A DNA stretch of 6,356 bases. It comes from Candidatus Latescibacterota bacterium (GTDB lineage: Bacteria > Latescibacterota > MVCY01 > DTYK01). Below the pieces are notes generated by a model. It worked only from the letters and a program-made list of their open reading frames with translations, ran no database searches and was not told the DNA's origin. Location of the stretch: positions 1 to 6,356 of the forward strand of contig DTYK01000308.1 of assembly GCA_012961925.1 (NCBI GenBank), read 5' to 3'. Made by a program: the position numbers and the translations under genes. This document shows, piece by piece, positions 1 through 6,199 of this stretch. Each line of letters begins with the position of its first letter. The first letter of the stretch is position 1.

Positions 1-1071
1 AAAGTCCCCCTTCCTGGTTCCATAAAGCAGGATCTTCTGCTGGGATTGGGTCAATTGCCGGAAAGGCACATCGAAGTCCAATCCATAGCGGCTGGCGATC
101 TCACGCAGATGGCGGTAAAACCAACGCTCCCTCGGTAGACCCCAGGGGGCTATCGCCCCTTGATTCACTGATAACTCGGGATCAGGTATGACCAGATCGG
201 GGTCGATTTCCATCTTAGTGCCAAGCCCATCACAGTCTGGACAGGCGCCATAGGGGCTATTGAAGGAGAAAAGTCGCGGTTCGATCTCCTCATAGCTAAC
301 TCCGCAATCCACACATGCAAAATGCTGTGAGAAGAGCATCTCCTTCTGGCCGATCACATCAACCAGTACCACCCCGCCTCCCAGACCAAGGGCCGTTTCA
401 AGGGAGTCGGCAAGCCGTCTGCTGATCTTTGGATCCACAACCAGCCGGTCTACTACCACCTCTATCCAATGGTTCTTATATCGGTCCAGTTTGATCTCAG
501 AATCCAGGGGCAATATCTGACCGTCAACACGAACACGCACGTAACCGTCCTTTTTCGCCTGCACAAAGAGTTCACGGTATTCTCCCTTACGACCTCGTAC
601 AAGGGGCGCAAGGATCTGAATCTTCGTGCCGACAGGAAGGTCCAGCACGGCGTCCACTATCTGCTCTATCGTCTGTTTTGAGATCTCCTTACCACATTTG
701 TAGCAGTGAGGTATTCCAATCCTTGCAAACAGGAGCCTGAGGTAATCATATATCTCGGTAACGGTTCCAACTGTCGAGCGGGGATTCTTTGCGGCCGTTC
801 TCTGCTCGATAGAGATTGCAGGGGAGAGCCCTTCAATATAATCGACGTCCGGCTTCTCCATCAACCCGAGGAACTGACGGGCATAGGCTGAAAGCGACTC
901 GACATACCGCCTCTGCCCCTCCGCATAGATGGTGTCAAAAGCGAGCGAAGACTTACCCGAGCCCGATAACCCCGTAATCACAACGAGCTTGTCACGAGGG
1001 ATCTCAACGTCAATGTTCTTCAGGTTATGCTCCCTCGCACCCCTTATGACGATCTTACTGTCCTCGGACAT
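1..1071 (-). CDS. uvrA: UvrABC excinuclease subunit A, N-terminal part (cut by the window edge)
   Basis: UvrA is the ATP-dependent damage-recognition subunit of nucleotide excision repair. As a dimer it scans DNA in the cytoplasm and loads UvrB at lesions. I translated 357 codons from an ATG at 1071; the gene has no stop before the left edge. The family is usually about 940 residues, so roughly the first 38% is present. Visible signatures are the Walker A motif GLSGSGKSS (residues 34-42), the UvrA-specific stretch from SIEQRTAAKNPRST to the YDYLRLLFAR region (88-117), a CYKC pair (123-126), and a four-cysteine zinc module C253/C256 with C277/C280, at positions I recall for E. coli UvrA. AGGGGG (1076-1081) lies 4 bases before the ATG and supports this start; an ATG at 1075-1073 is out of frame. 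A candidate terminator and promoter upstream suggest its own transcript. No clear LexA-type box is seen. Identity is near certain. Confidence 0.97.
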   Translation of the reverse strand, partial: MSEDSKIVIRGAREHNLKNIDVEIPRDKLVVITGLSGSGKSSLAFDTIYAEGQRRYVESLSAYARQFLGLMEKPDVDYIEGLSPAISIEQRTAAKNPRSTVGTVTEIYDYLRLLFARIGIPHCYKCGKEISKQTIEQIVDAVLDLPVGTKIQILAPLVRGRKGEYRELFVQAKKDGYVRVRVDGQILPLDSEIKLDRYKNHWIEVVVDRLVVDPKISRRLADSLETALGLGGGVVLVDVIGQKEMLFSQHFACVDCGVSYEEIEPRLFSFNSPYGACPDCDGLGTKMEIDPDLVIPDPELSVNQGAIAPWGLPRERWFYRHLREIASRYGLDFDVPFRQLTQSQQKILLYGTRKGDF

Positions 1072-1086
1072 CCATCCCCCTGAACA

Positions 1087-1123
1087 GTTATTAAGTCGTT
1101 ATTAAGTAACTACGTTATTAAGT
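1087..1123. repeat. Three direct copies of GTTATTAAGT just upstream of uvrA
   Basis: Identical 10-mers occur at 1087-1096, 1098-1107 and 1114-1123, with start-to-start offsets of 11 and 16 bases. Copies two and three share an additional leading C. They end 15 bases before the uvrA start codon. The copies are exact. Their role is unknown: candidates are a regulator-binding iteron, a translational control element, or simple slippage-derived sequence. Confidence 0.75.
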
Positions 1124-1149
1124 TAATGGGTAATTAGATGCTACCTAAC

Positions 1150-1180
1150 GAGGTCTCCGACCTCAAACCGACAAGAGGTC
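1150..1180 (-). promoter_or_regulatory. uvrA: Mutually exclusive hairpins in the uvrA leader (possible attenuator-like element)
   Basis: On the minus strand the order is GACCTC (1180-1175), a 10-base spacer, GAGGTC (1164-1159), a 3-base spacer, and GACCTC (1155-1150). The middle segment can pair perfectly with either flank, giving two competing 6-bp stems with loops of 10 or 3 bases. The second stem has a very tight loop. No T-run follows it, so it is not a classical terminator. The complementarity is direct; a regulatory role is inference. Confidence 0.4.
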
Positions 1181-1211
1181 TTCACTTCTTATCCTTCCTT
1201 CCTTTCTTTTG

Positions 1212-1236
1212 GTACTTTTCTTGTAAAGAAAAGTAC
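1212..1236. repeat. Perfect 11-bp palindrome with a 3-base loop
   Basis: The left arm GTACTTTTCTT (1212-1222) and right arm AAGAAAAGTAC (1226-1236) are exact reverse complements around GTA. The stem is AT-rich and is not followed by a T-tract on either strand, so a terminator role is unlikely. A 13-base piece of the minus-strand reading (TACTTTTCTTTAC) recurs at 4845-4857 in the spacer between der and the protease gene. This suggests, weakly, a dispersed repeat or shared protein-binding site. Confidence 0.7.
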
Positions 1237-1348
1237 AAAGCTTTCAAAAACTTGACATAAATTTTAAGATCTCGCCTTAAACGCTGGTTGCCCCAAAAAA
1301 CCCCATAACGACGTCAATTGTGCGGCGTATGAATAACTTAACCAGTAA

Positions 1349-1377
1349 AATATAGCAATATTATCGCCTATTGACAA
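1349..1377 (-). promoter_or_regulatory. uvrA: Candidate sigma70 promoter for uvrA
   Basis: On the minus strand there is a -35 box TTGTCA (1377-1372, 5 of 6 to consensus), a 17-base spacer, and a -10 box TATATT (1354-1349, 5 of 6), preceded by TGC, which forms an extended -10. Transcription would start near 1342, leaving a leader of about 270 nt before the uvrA ATG. It sits directly after the candidate terminator of the upstream gene. This is the best promoter match I found in the window. Confidence 0.6.
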
Positions 1378-1379
1378 GG

Positions 1380-1417
1380 GAAAAATAGCCGGTTTTTGTG
1401 CAACGCATAAAACCGGC
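1380..1417 (-). terminator. Candidate rho-independent terminator after the radical SAM gene
   Basis: On the minus strand GCCGGTTTT (1417-1409) pairs perfectly with AAAACCGGC (1396-1388). The loop can pair further (about 4 bp with one bulge). The stem is followed by TATTTTT (1387-1381). It lies about 130 bases past the radical SAM stop codon and immediately before the uvrA promoter. The stem has a GC base and AT top, and the T-tract has five consecutive T, so termination efficiency is uncertain. Confidence 0.6.
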
Positions 1418-1547
1418 CGGGAAGGTTATTGGCTCTTTATCGATGGGAAGTTTTATCTGGTGGTCACTCCCTGTGGAGGGCAGTTATAGGATGATGAACG
1501 GGGCAAGGGTATGTATCGCCTCTCGGGGTTATATGCACAGAACGTTA

Positions 1548-3143
1548 TTATTCGGCAGTAACGACAGTTTGCCGCGAGCAAGTCGCCGCTCTAATGCTCA
1601 ACGGCATTAGAGACTTTTCTTTCTCTGAGATGAAATAAGCATTTGGGTCGTGATACAGGGCCCCTTTCGGAAGCCACTCCCACAGCGGTCCCAGGTCCTT
1701 TCGTATCTGGTCCACATAGAACTTTGGAAGCTCGTTCGTCTCCTGTTCGAAATATCGACGGACCTGCGGGTCGGTATCGAGGCGTCGACGCACTTCAGTA
1801 TAGTATTTGATCCTACCGAAACCTTCTGACGAAACTGCCCGCAGCACGTTCATCCATCGTGGGATTATGCCCTTGTTCGCTTTGAAGCGTTTGATAATTG
1901 CGTGCCATGAAAATGTGTGCCTGGTCAAATCAATCAGGTAATCATAGAATTCAGGCCAGGAATAGTGCTTCGGCTTTACGTTCATAGCGTGATTATTGTT
2001 CAAAAAGTGGAATGGGAATGGTAGAACACGATCGGCGCGTTGGTATTCGAGGTTGAACGGCGCAGCCTGTCCAAACGCTGAAAGCAGCGAAAAGGCAAGA
2101 AACGCGCCTGGCGTCATGTCAACAAACCGTTTTGTGAGCTCAAATGGTTCTGATCCTTCGTCTACATCTAACCCCAGGATGAAGTTGGTATGTACGTAAG
2201 GCAGGTATCTCAAAATCATATTGACGTGTTCGGAGACGTGACGGACCTTGTCCATCCCCCTCATCTCACCTGTTTTCGACTTCTTGCCCATGCTGTACCA
2301 GGACTCAATACCAGGTAGGATGCCTATGAATCCGTTTCGTTTCAGTCGTTTCAGATTCCGTTCCGATAGGAGGGACAGACTGCTCTCGGCGATGAAATCG
2401 ATGCTACCGGGAGGCACAGCCTCTTCGATTGCGTCCATGCAGTCGTTGAATCTAATACCAAAGTTTGGGTCGTGCCAGCCTACACGCGGCCGCCGCATCT
2501 TCCGCAAAAGGAACCGTAGGTCCTCCTTGATCACATCGAGGTCCAGGGGCAGATATGGTACGACCGAGTCAATACAAAAGCTGCAGGTATACGGACACCC
2601 TAAACTCGTGAGCATCGGAACGATCTTAATAAGAGGTGCCTTCTGGAGAGTCTGCTCGATGAACTTCCAGCGCTCGCATACTCCAGGGAGCGTTGCGGGC
2701 TGCTGTCTGGCAGTGATGTGCAAGCCGATTGGTCTATGCTGCGAGCAGTCATGCAAGACTTCACGGATCACAGCCTTGTCGGTGAAGCCCAGGACGTAAT
2801 CGAAGTACTGCAGCGCGTCCTGCGGATAGCAGCGCGCGTGGGGACCGCCAAGAACGGTGACAGCGCCGTTCGATCGTAATAGGTTGCTCAACGCGTATGC
2901 TAATTGTGCAGACTGAGTAAATGATCCTATGAAGATAAGATCCACGTTGGTCGGTAACTCCTTGATAAGATTCTCAAAGCCAGTGTAGCACACGAGTGTA
3001 ACGTTATGTCCTTCTTCTTCGCACCACGTGGCTATGACTTGGGGCATAATACTCGCGAAATTGGCATTCATGACGCGTTCGTACAATTTTCGAGTAGGAG
3101 CTTTGGCGACAAGGTCGATGATGCCGATACGGAGTTTGTGCAT
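1548..3143 (-). CDS. Radical SAM protein with cobalamin-binding-like N-terminal domain, substrate unknown
   Basis: This 531-residue protein has the radical SAM cluster signature CPYTCSFC (C183, C187, C190), which binds a [4Fe-4S] cluster to cleave S-adenosylmethionine. Residues 1-135 look like the Rossmann-type B12-binding domain of this superfamily: an initial strand RIGIIDLV, then EEEGHNVTLV, VDLIFIGSF and GGPHARCYPQDAL. I see no DxHxxG motif for lower-axial histidine ligation, and the usual GEGE-like step after the FDYV strand reads GFTD. The radical SAM core spans about 172-375, including HDPNFGI (224-230) and TNFILGLDVDEG (319-330). Residues about 380-531 form a basic, Trp/Tyr-rich C-terminal region that I cannot assign. 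No signal peptide or membrane segment is evident. The ATG at 3143 is supported by AGGGGAG (3149-3155) 5 bases upstream. Family members include methyltransferases and cyclases; the housekeeping neighbours do not indicate a substrate. Confidence 0.85.
   Translation of the reverse strand: MHKLRIGIIDLVAKAPTRKLYERVMNANFASIMPQVIATWCEEEGHNVTLVCYTGFENLIKELPTNVDLIFIGSFTQSAQLAYALSNLLRSNGAVTVLGGPHARCYPQDALQYFDYVLGFTDKAVIREVLHDCSQHRPIGLHITARQQPATLPGVCERWKFIEQTLQKAPLIKIVPMLTSLGCPYTCSFCIDSVVPYLPLDLDVIKEDLRFLLRKMRRPRVGWHDPNFGIRFNDCMDAIEEAVPPGSIDFIAESSLSLLSERNLKRLKRNGFIGILPGIESWYSMGKKSKTGEMRGMDKVRHVSEHVNMILRYLPYVHTNFILGLDVDEGSEPFELTKRFVDMTPGAFLAFSLLSAFGQAAPFNLEYQRADRVLPFPFHFLNNNHAMNVKPKHYSWPEFYDYLIDLTRHTFSWHAIIKRFKANKGIIPRWMNVLRAVSSEGFGRIKYYTEVRRRLDTDPQVRRYFEQETNELPKFYVDQIRKDLGPLWEWLPKGALYHDPNAYFISEKEKSLMPLSIRAATCSRQTVVTAE
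1589..1612. repeat. 9-bp inverted repeat inside the 3' end of the radical SAM gene
   Basis: CTCTAATGC (1589-1597) and GCATTAGAG (1604-1612) are perfect reverse complements around a 6-base loop, within codons for residues about 511-518 (SLMPLSIR). A pyrimidine-rich stretch with ACTTTTCTTT follows on the plus strand, which would suit a terminator for a plus-strand transcript, but no plus-strand gene is present. Function is unknown. Confidence 0.55.
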
Positions 3144-3148
3144 AGTGT

Positions 3149-3155
3149 CTCCCCT
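3149..3155 (-). promoter_or_regulatory. Shine-Dalgarno AGGGGAG of the radical SAM gene
   Basis: AGGGGAG on the minus strand lies 5 bases before the ATG at 3143. This strong match supports that start and independent translation, despite the 100-base gap from the protease gene. Confidence 0.75.
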
Positions 3156-3182
3156 TCCACATGATTTTTTTCGCTTTCCGCC

Positions 3183-3233
3183 GAACCTTGAATATTTACT
3201 GTCAAGCGTGATGTCCGACCCCTACGCAATCAG
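3183..3233. other. Spacer block between the protease and radical SAM genes, possibly repeat-derived
   Basis: On the minus strand this non-coding block begins with AGGGGTCGGACATC, continues with a consensus TTGACA (3205-3200), and ends with ATATTCAAGG. TTGACA has no acceptable -10 box at 16-18 bases, so I do not call a promoter. The GGGGTCGGACATC motif reminds me of sequences flanking REP-associated tyrosine transposases and short dispersed repeats in some bacteria. That resemblance is from memory and is unverified. Confidence 0.25.
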
Positions 3234-3243
3234 GGCTACCTTG

Positions 3244-4809
3244 TCACGGCCCGAGGAGGGCTTCTGCCTTGTCGAACAGATTCAGGGCCTGTAGGACCTC
3301 TGGGTCCCCCTCCACATAGATCTGGTACTTCTCCTCTGAACCCCATAATTCGCCCGCAATCTCCGCCTTAATAGACCTTTTGATGACGTCTATGTTCTCC
3401 TCAAATTCCGTCTCTTCGAAGTCAATCCCTTTCTCCGCAAGGAACATTTTGAAATCTTTGATCATCTGGTTCGTAACCTGGAAATCCTTGCGAAACTCAT
3501 CGAAGTCCGTTGTAATCTTTGGATGGCCCCCAACATAGCGGATGGCGAATTCAAAGAAGGCATTCTTGCCCTTAAGGTGTTCCCTAACTCTTATAGGCGG
3601 TGGGGATTCCAATATCACATCCGGTGTAATTCCCCCTCCGCCATACACTTTTCTTCCCTTAACAGTATAGAAGACCGGTTTGTCAACCTCCGGAGCTTTG
3701 TTGTCCTCGAAGGCCTCTGCCACATAGTCTGCCTTGCTTTTTCCCTCATAAGGACGCTGAATCAACCTACCGCTGGGGGTGTACCATTTGGCGGTGGTCA
3801 GGAACAAGGCTCCGCCGTTCCTGAGTTTATACTCTCTCTGGACCAGCCCCTTACCGAAGCTGGTTTGTCCAACGACCAATCCTCGATCGTTGTCCTGAAT
3901 GGCCCCTGAAAGGATTTCAGAGGCACTTGCACTTCCGTGATTGATCATGACAATCAACGGGATTGAAGTATATGTGCCTTTCCGGCTTGCATAAAAGTCA
4001 GTGATCGATCCCGGGATTCTCCCCCTTGTGTAACAGATCTTCCCCTCATTTATGAATTTGTCTGTTACCTCGATGGCCTGGGCAAGCGGGCCTCCGCCGT
4101 TCCACCTGACGTCTAATAGGAGCTTCTTCATCCCTTTTGCCTCCAGTCTCCGTAAGGCATCCTCAAGTTCCTCGCTTGTCCTCGTGGAAAACCTCGATAT
4201 ACGGATGTAACCAATTTCTGGAGTGATTAGAAAGGCACAGGGTATACTATAAATGGGGATTGTGTCCCTTACGATTTGAAATTCAAGAAGCTCTTCTTCT
4301 CCTTCCCGTTTGATCGATACGTTGACCTTCGTCCCTTTCGGGCCCCTAAGTTTCTCAAAGACTTCTTGTCGGGTGATGCCGATCGCGGACTCTCCGTTGA
4401 TCTTGACGATCTTATCCCCTGCTCTGATACCAAGCCTGTCAGATGGAGAACCTTCGATCGGGGCTATTACCGTCAGGAACCCGTCCCTGATATCGAACTC
4501 TATTCCTATTCCTTCAAAGTCGCCGCGGATCCTCTCAATGGTTTTGTCCAACTCCTCCGGCGTCAGATAATTGGAATGAGGGTCAAGTTCACTTAAAACA
4601 CCGTCAATGGCCCCATCTATCAGCTTTGCCTGATCAACCTCATCCACATAGTTGTCCCTGACGATAGTCAGAACATCGGCCAGCACTCGCAACTGGGTGT
4701 ACAGGTTCGGTTCAGACGCCCAGGTCCCATCGGTCACTATCCCCGTGGATAACCATCCGAGCATCACAAGGACCGATACGATCCTCCAAAATGCCTTTCG
4801 CGCTAACAT
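3244..4809 (-). CDS. ctpA: C-terminal processing peptidase, S41 family (CtpA/Prc type)
   Basis: This exported serine protease has 521 residues. An N-terminal hydrophobic signal (about 8-24) with a plausible cleavage after TWA (31) places it in the periplasm or cell envelope, where the family trims or degrades proteins from their C-termini. Next come the family hallmark LDPHSNYL (75-82), a PDZ domain (about 98-180) that recognises substrate C-termini, and the S41 core (about 190-400). The Ser-Lys pair is S295 in GSASASEI and K320 in FGKG, with Q324 four residues on, matching the spacing of the CtpB triad as I recall it. The usual NPGG of the core reads NGGG (237-240), a mild deviation. The tail after about 405 is acidic, helical in character and longer than in the shortest CtpA proteins. 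AGGAGAG lies 6 bases before the ATG. It follows der by 57 bases, which suggests co-transcription. Confidence 0.95.
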   Translation of the reverse strand: MLARKAFWRIVSVLVMLGWLSTGIVTDGTWASEPNLYTQLRVLADVLTIVRDNYVDEVDQAKLIDGAIDGVLSELDPHSNYLTPEELDKTIERIRGDFEGIGIEFDIRDGFLTVIAPIEGSPSDRLGIRAGDKIVKINGESAIGITRQEVFEKLRGPKGTKVNVSIKREGEEELLEFQIVRDTIPIYSIPCAFLITPEIGYIRISRFSTRTSEELEDALRRLEAKGMKKLLLDVRWNGGGPLAQAIEVTDKFINEGKICYTRGRIPGSITDFYASRKGTYTSIPLIVMINHGSASASEILSGAIQDNDRGLVVGQTSFGKGLVQREYKLRNGGALFLTTAKWYTPSGRLIQRPYEGKSKADYVAEAFEDNKAPEVDKPVFYTVKGRKVYGGGGITPDVILESPPPIRVREHLKGKNAFFEFAIRYVGGHPKITTDFDEFRKDFQVTNQMIKDFKMFLAEKGIDFEETEFEENIDVIKRSIKAEIAGELWGSEEKYQIYVEGDPEVLQALNLFDKAEALLGP

Positions 4810-4815
4810 CTTTTA

Positions 4816-4822
4816 CTCTCCT
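4816..4822 (-). promoter_or_regulatory. ctpA: Shine-Dalgarno AGGAGAG of ctpA
   Basis: AGGAGAG on the minus strand ends 6 bases before the ATG at 4809 and decides this start. The 58-base spacer to der contains no terminator-like hairpin, so read-through from der is likely. Confidence 0.75.
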
Positions 4823-4867
4823 ATGTGAGGTTTGACTTATATGTTACTTTTCTTTACGTCCCCAATT

Positions 4868-6199
4868 TCACTTCCTCCTGAACAGGAGCCTTATCGGCGT
4901 CCCCTCAAACCCGAACTCTTCCCTTAACCTGTTTTCGACATATCTTCTGTACCCATCATCGATGAGATCCGGCCTGTTTGCGAAAAAAATAAAGGTCGGC
5001 GGCCTTGTGGACTTCTGAGTCCCGTAGACAAGCCTGACACGAGACATAACCCCCGATCGTGCTAACCGCCCCTCCCCTCTCATCGCTGAAAGAAACCTGT
5101 TCAGATGAGAGGTGGGCACTTTTCGACCCCAGTTGTCATACACACTACAGATCAGGGCAAGGCTCTCGTGAACGTTTTCACCTGTGAGGGCCGACGTATA
5201 AATCACTGGGACGTAGTTCATGGAGATGAGTTCCCGTCCGACCTGTTCGGAGAGTCGTCTGGCCTCATCAGCGTCTCCTTTGATAAGGTCCCATTTGTTC
5301 ACTGCAAGGACTATGCCTTTGCCGAATCTGTTTGCCTGGGATAGGATCTTTTTGTCCTGTGTTACCAATCCGTCGGTCACATCGCTCAATACAAGTGCCA
5401 CATCGCACCGCTGAAGGCTTCGGAGCGCTCTGAGGGAGCTGTAGAATTCAACCTGCTCCTTGATTCGGCTCCGTTTACGCAGGCCTGCAGTATCTATGAG
5501 AACGAACTTTTTCCCATTATGTTCGAACTTTGTGTCGATTGAATCTCTGGTAGTTCCCGGTGTTTCGTCAACTATCATCCTCTCCTGGCCCAGCAGAGTG
5601 TTCACGAATGATGACTTCCCAACATTTGGACGGCCGAGTATGGCCACCTTGATCCCCTCTTCTTCCTCCTCCTGTAGCTCTTCCTGTTCGGGAAGGTACT
5701 GGACGATGGCATCCAGGAGGTCCCCGGAATTCCTGCCGGTGAGGGCTGAGACCGGGATCGGCTCCCCAAGGCCAAGGTTGTAGAACTGGGCTACATCAGG
5801 CTCCTGTTTAAAGGTGTCAACCTTGTTGACGGCGAGCAGACACTGCCTCCCACCTTTCTGGAGGATCCGCGCTATCTCAAGATCAAGATCGGTTATTCCC
5901 ACCGAGACGTCCACCAGAAAGAGGATCATATCCGCCTCATCTATTGCTGCCTGAACCTGCTGCCTGATCATAAGTTCCATCCTGTCACGGGTGCGAAGTA
6001 CATACCCCCCGGTGTCAACTATGATAAAGGCACGTCCATTCCATTCGGTTTCAGCGTAGTTTCGATCCCGGGTTATACCTGGACTGTCGTTCACGACAGC
6101 AGCCAAATTTCTTATGAGCCGATTGAAAAGTGATGACTTCCCGACGTTTGGACGTCCTATTATGGCAACAATCGGCTTCCGTAACTGGTTCATCCTCAA
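4868..6199 (-). CDS. der: Ribosome biogenesis GTPase Der (EngA), tandem G domains
   Basis: Der is an essential GTPase with two G domains that acts in 50S ribosomal subunit assembly in the cytoplasm. Domain one has GRPNVGKS (15-22), GITRD (41-45), DTGG (62-65), NKVD (125-128) and SAL (151-153). An acidic Glu-rich linker (171-181) follows. Domain two has GRPNVGKS (189-196), PGTTRDS (214-220), DTAG (236-239), NKWD (301-304) and SAL (336-338). The C-terminal KH-like domain (about 353-443) ends in TPIRLLFRRK, typical of the family. All nucleotide-binding motifs are intact and the length of 443 is normal. The start is ambiguous: a TTG at 6199 has AGGGGAG 6 bases upstream (6206-6212), while an ATG two codons later (6193) has only a weaker AAAGG at suitable spacing. 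I chose TTG because its signal matches the other starts here; the protein differs by just two residues. Confidence 0.97.
   Translation of the reverse strand: MRMNQLRKPIVAIIGRPNVGKSSLFNRLIRNLAAVVNDSPGITRDRNYAETEWNGRAFIIVDTGGYVLRTRDRMELMIRQQVQAAIDEADMILFLVDVSVGITDLDLEIARILQKGGRQCLLAVNKVDTFKQEPDVAQFYNLGLGEPIPVSALTGRNSGDLLDAIVQYLPEQEELQEEEEEGIKVAILGRPNVGKSSFVNTLLGQERMIVDETPGTTRDSIDTKFEHNGKKFVLIDTAGLRKRSRIKEQVEFYSSLRALRSLQRCDVALVLSDVTDGLVTQDKKILSQANRFGKGIVLAVNKWDLIKGDADEARRLSEQVGRELISMNYVPVIYTSALTGENVHESLALICSVYDNWGRKVPTSHLNRFLSAMRGEGRLARSGVMSRVRLVYGTQKSTRPPTFIFFANRPDLIDDGYRRYVENRLREEFGFEGTPIRLLFRRK

Larger units (their letters stand above)
1072..1547. other. 476-base intergenic region: terminator, promoter and structured uvrA leader
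   Basis: No convincing gene lies here on either strand. The region is AT-richer than the flanking genes. Read on the minus strand it contains a candidate intrinsic terminator (1417-1380), a sigma70-like promoter (1377-1349), a perfect 11-bp palindrome (1212-1236), a purine-rich stretch (about 1209-1181), a set of GAGGTC/GACCTC segments able to form alternative hairpins (1150-1180), and three copies of GTTATTAAGT (1087-1123), ending at the uvrA Shine-Dalgarno. The part nearest the radical SAM stop (about 1421-1547) shows nothing I can name. No tRNA-like fold was recognised. Confidence 0.7.

Noticed and set aside
1252..1280. Plus-strand promoter with TTGACA at 1252-1257 (and another at 1371-1376)
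   Set aside because: Neither has a good -10 box at the right distance, and no plus-strand gene follows.
1398..1610. 70-codon open frame on the plus strand
   Set aside because: It overlaps the candidate terminator and the end of the radical SAM gene on the other strand, has no Shine-Dalgarno, and its protein has no recognisable domain.
2248..2799. 183-codon open frame on the plus strand
   Set aside because: It lies wholly antisense to the radical SAM core, where the minus-strand protein has clear motifs; its own translation is Arg/Ser-rich and matches no family.
3177..3205. Promoter for the radical SAM gene based on a perfect TTGACA
   Set aside because: The hexamer 17 bases downstream is GGCGGA, and no TATAAT-like box occurs at 16-18 bases.
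4831..4867. Promoter before ctpA (TTGGGG and ATATAA on the minus strand)
   Set aside because: The -35 box matches consensus at only three positions; the short spacer and strong Shine-Dalgarno fit co-transcription with der better.
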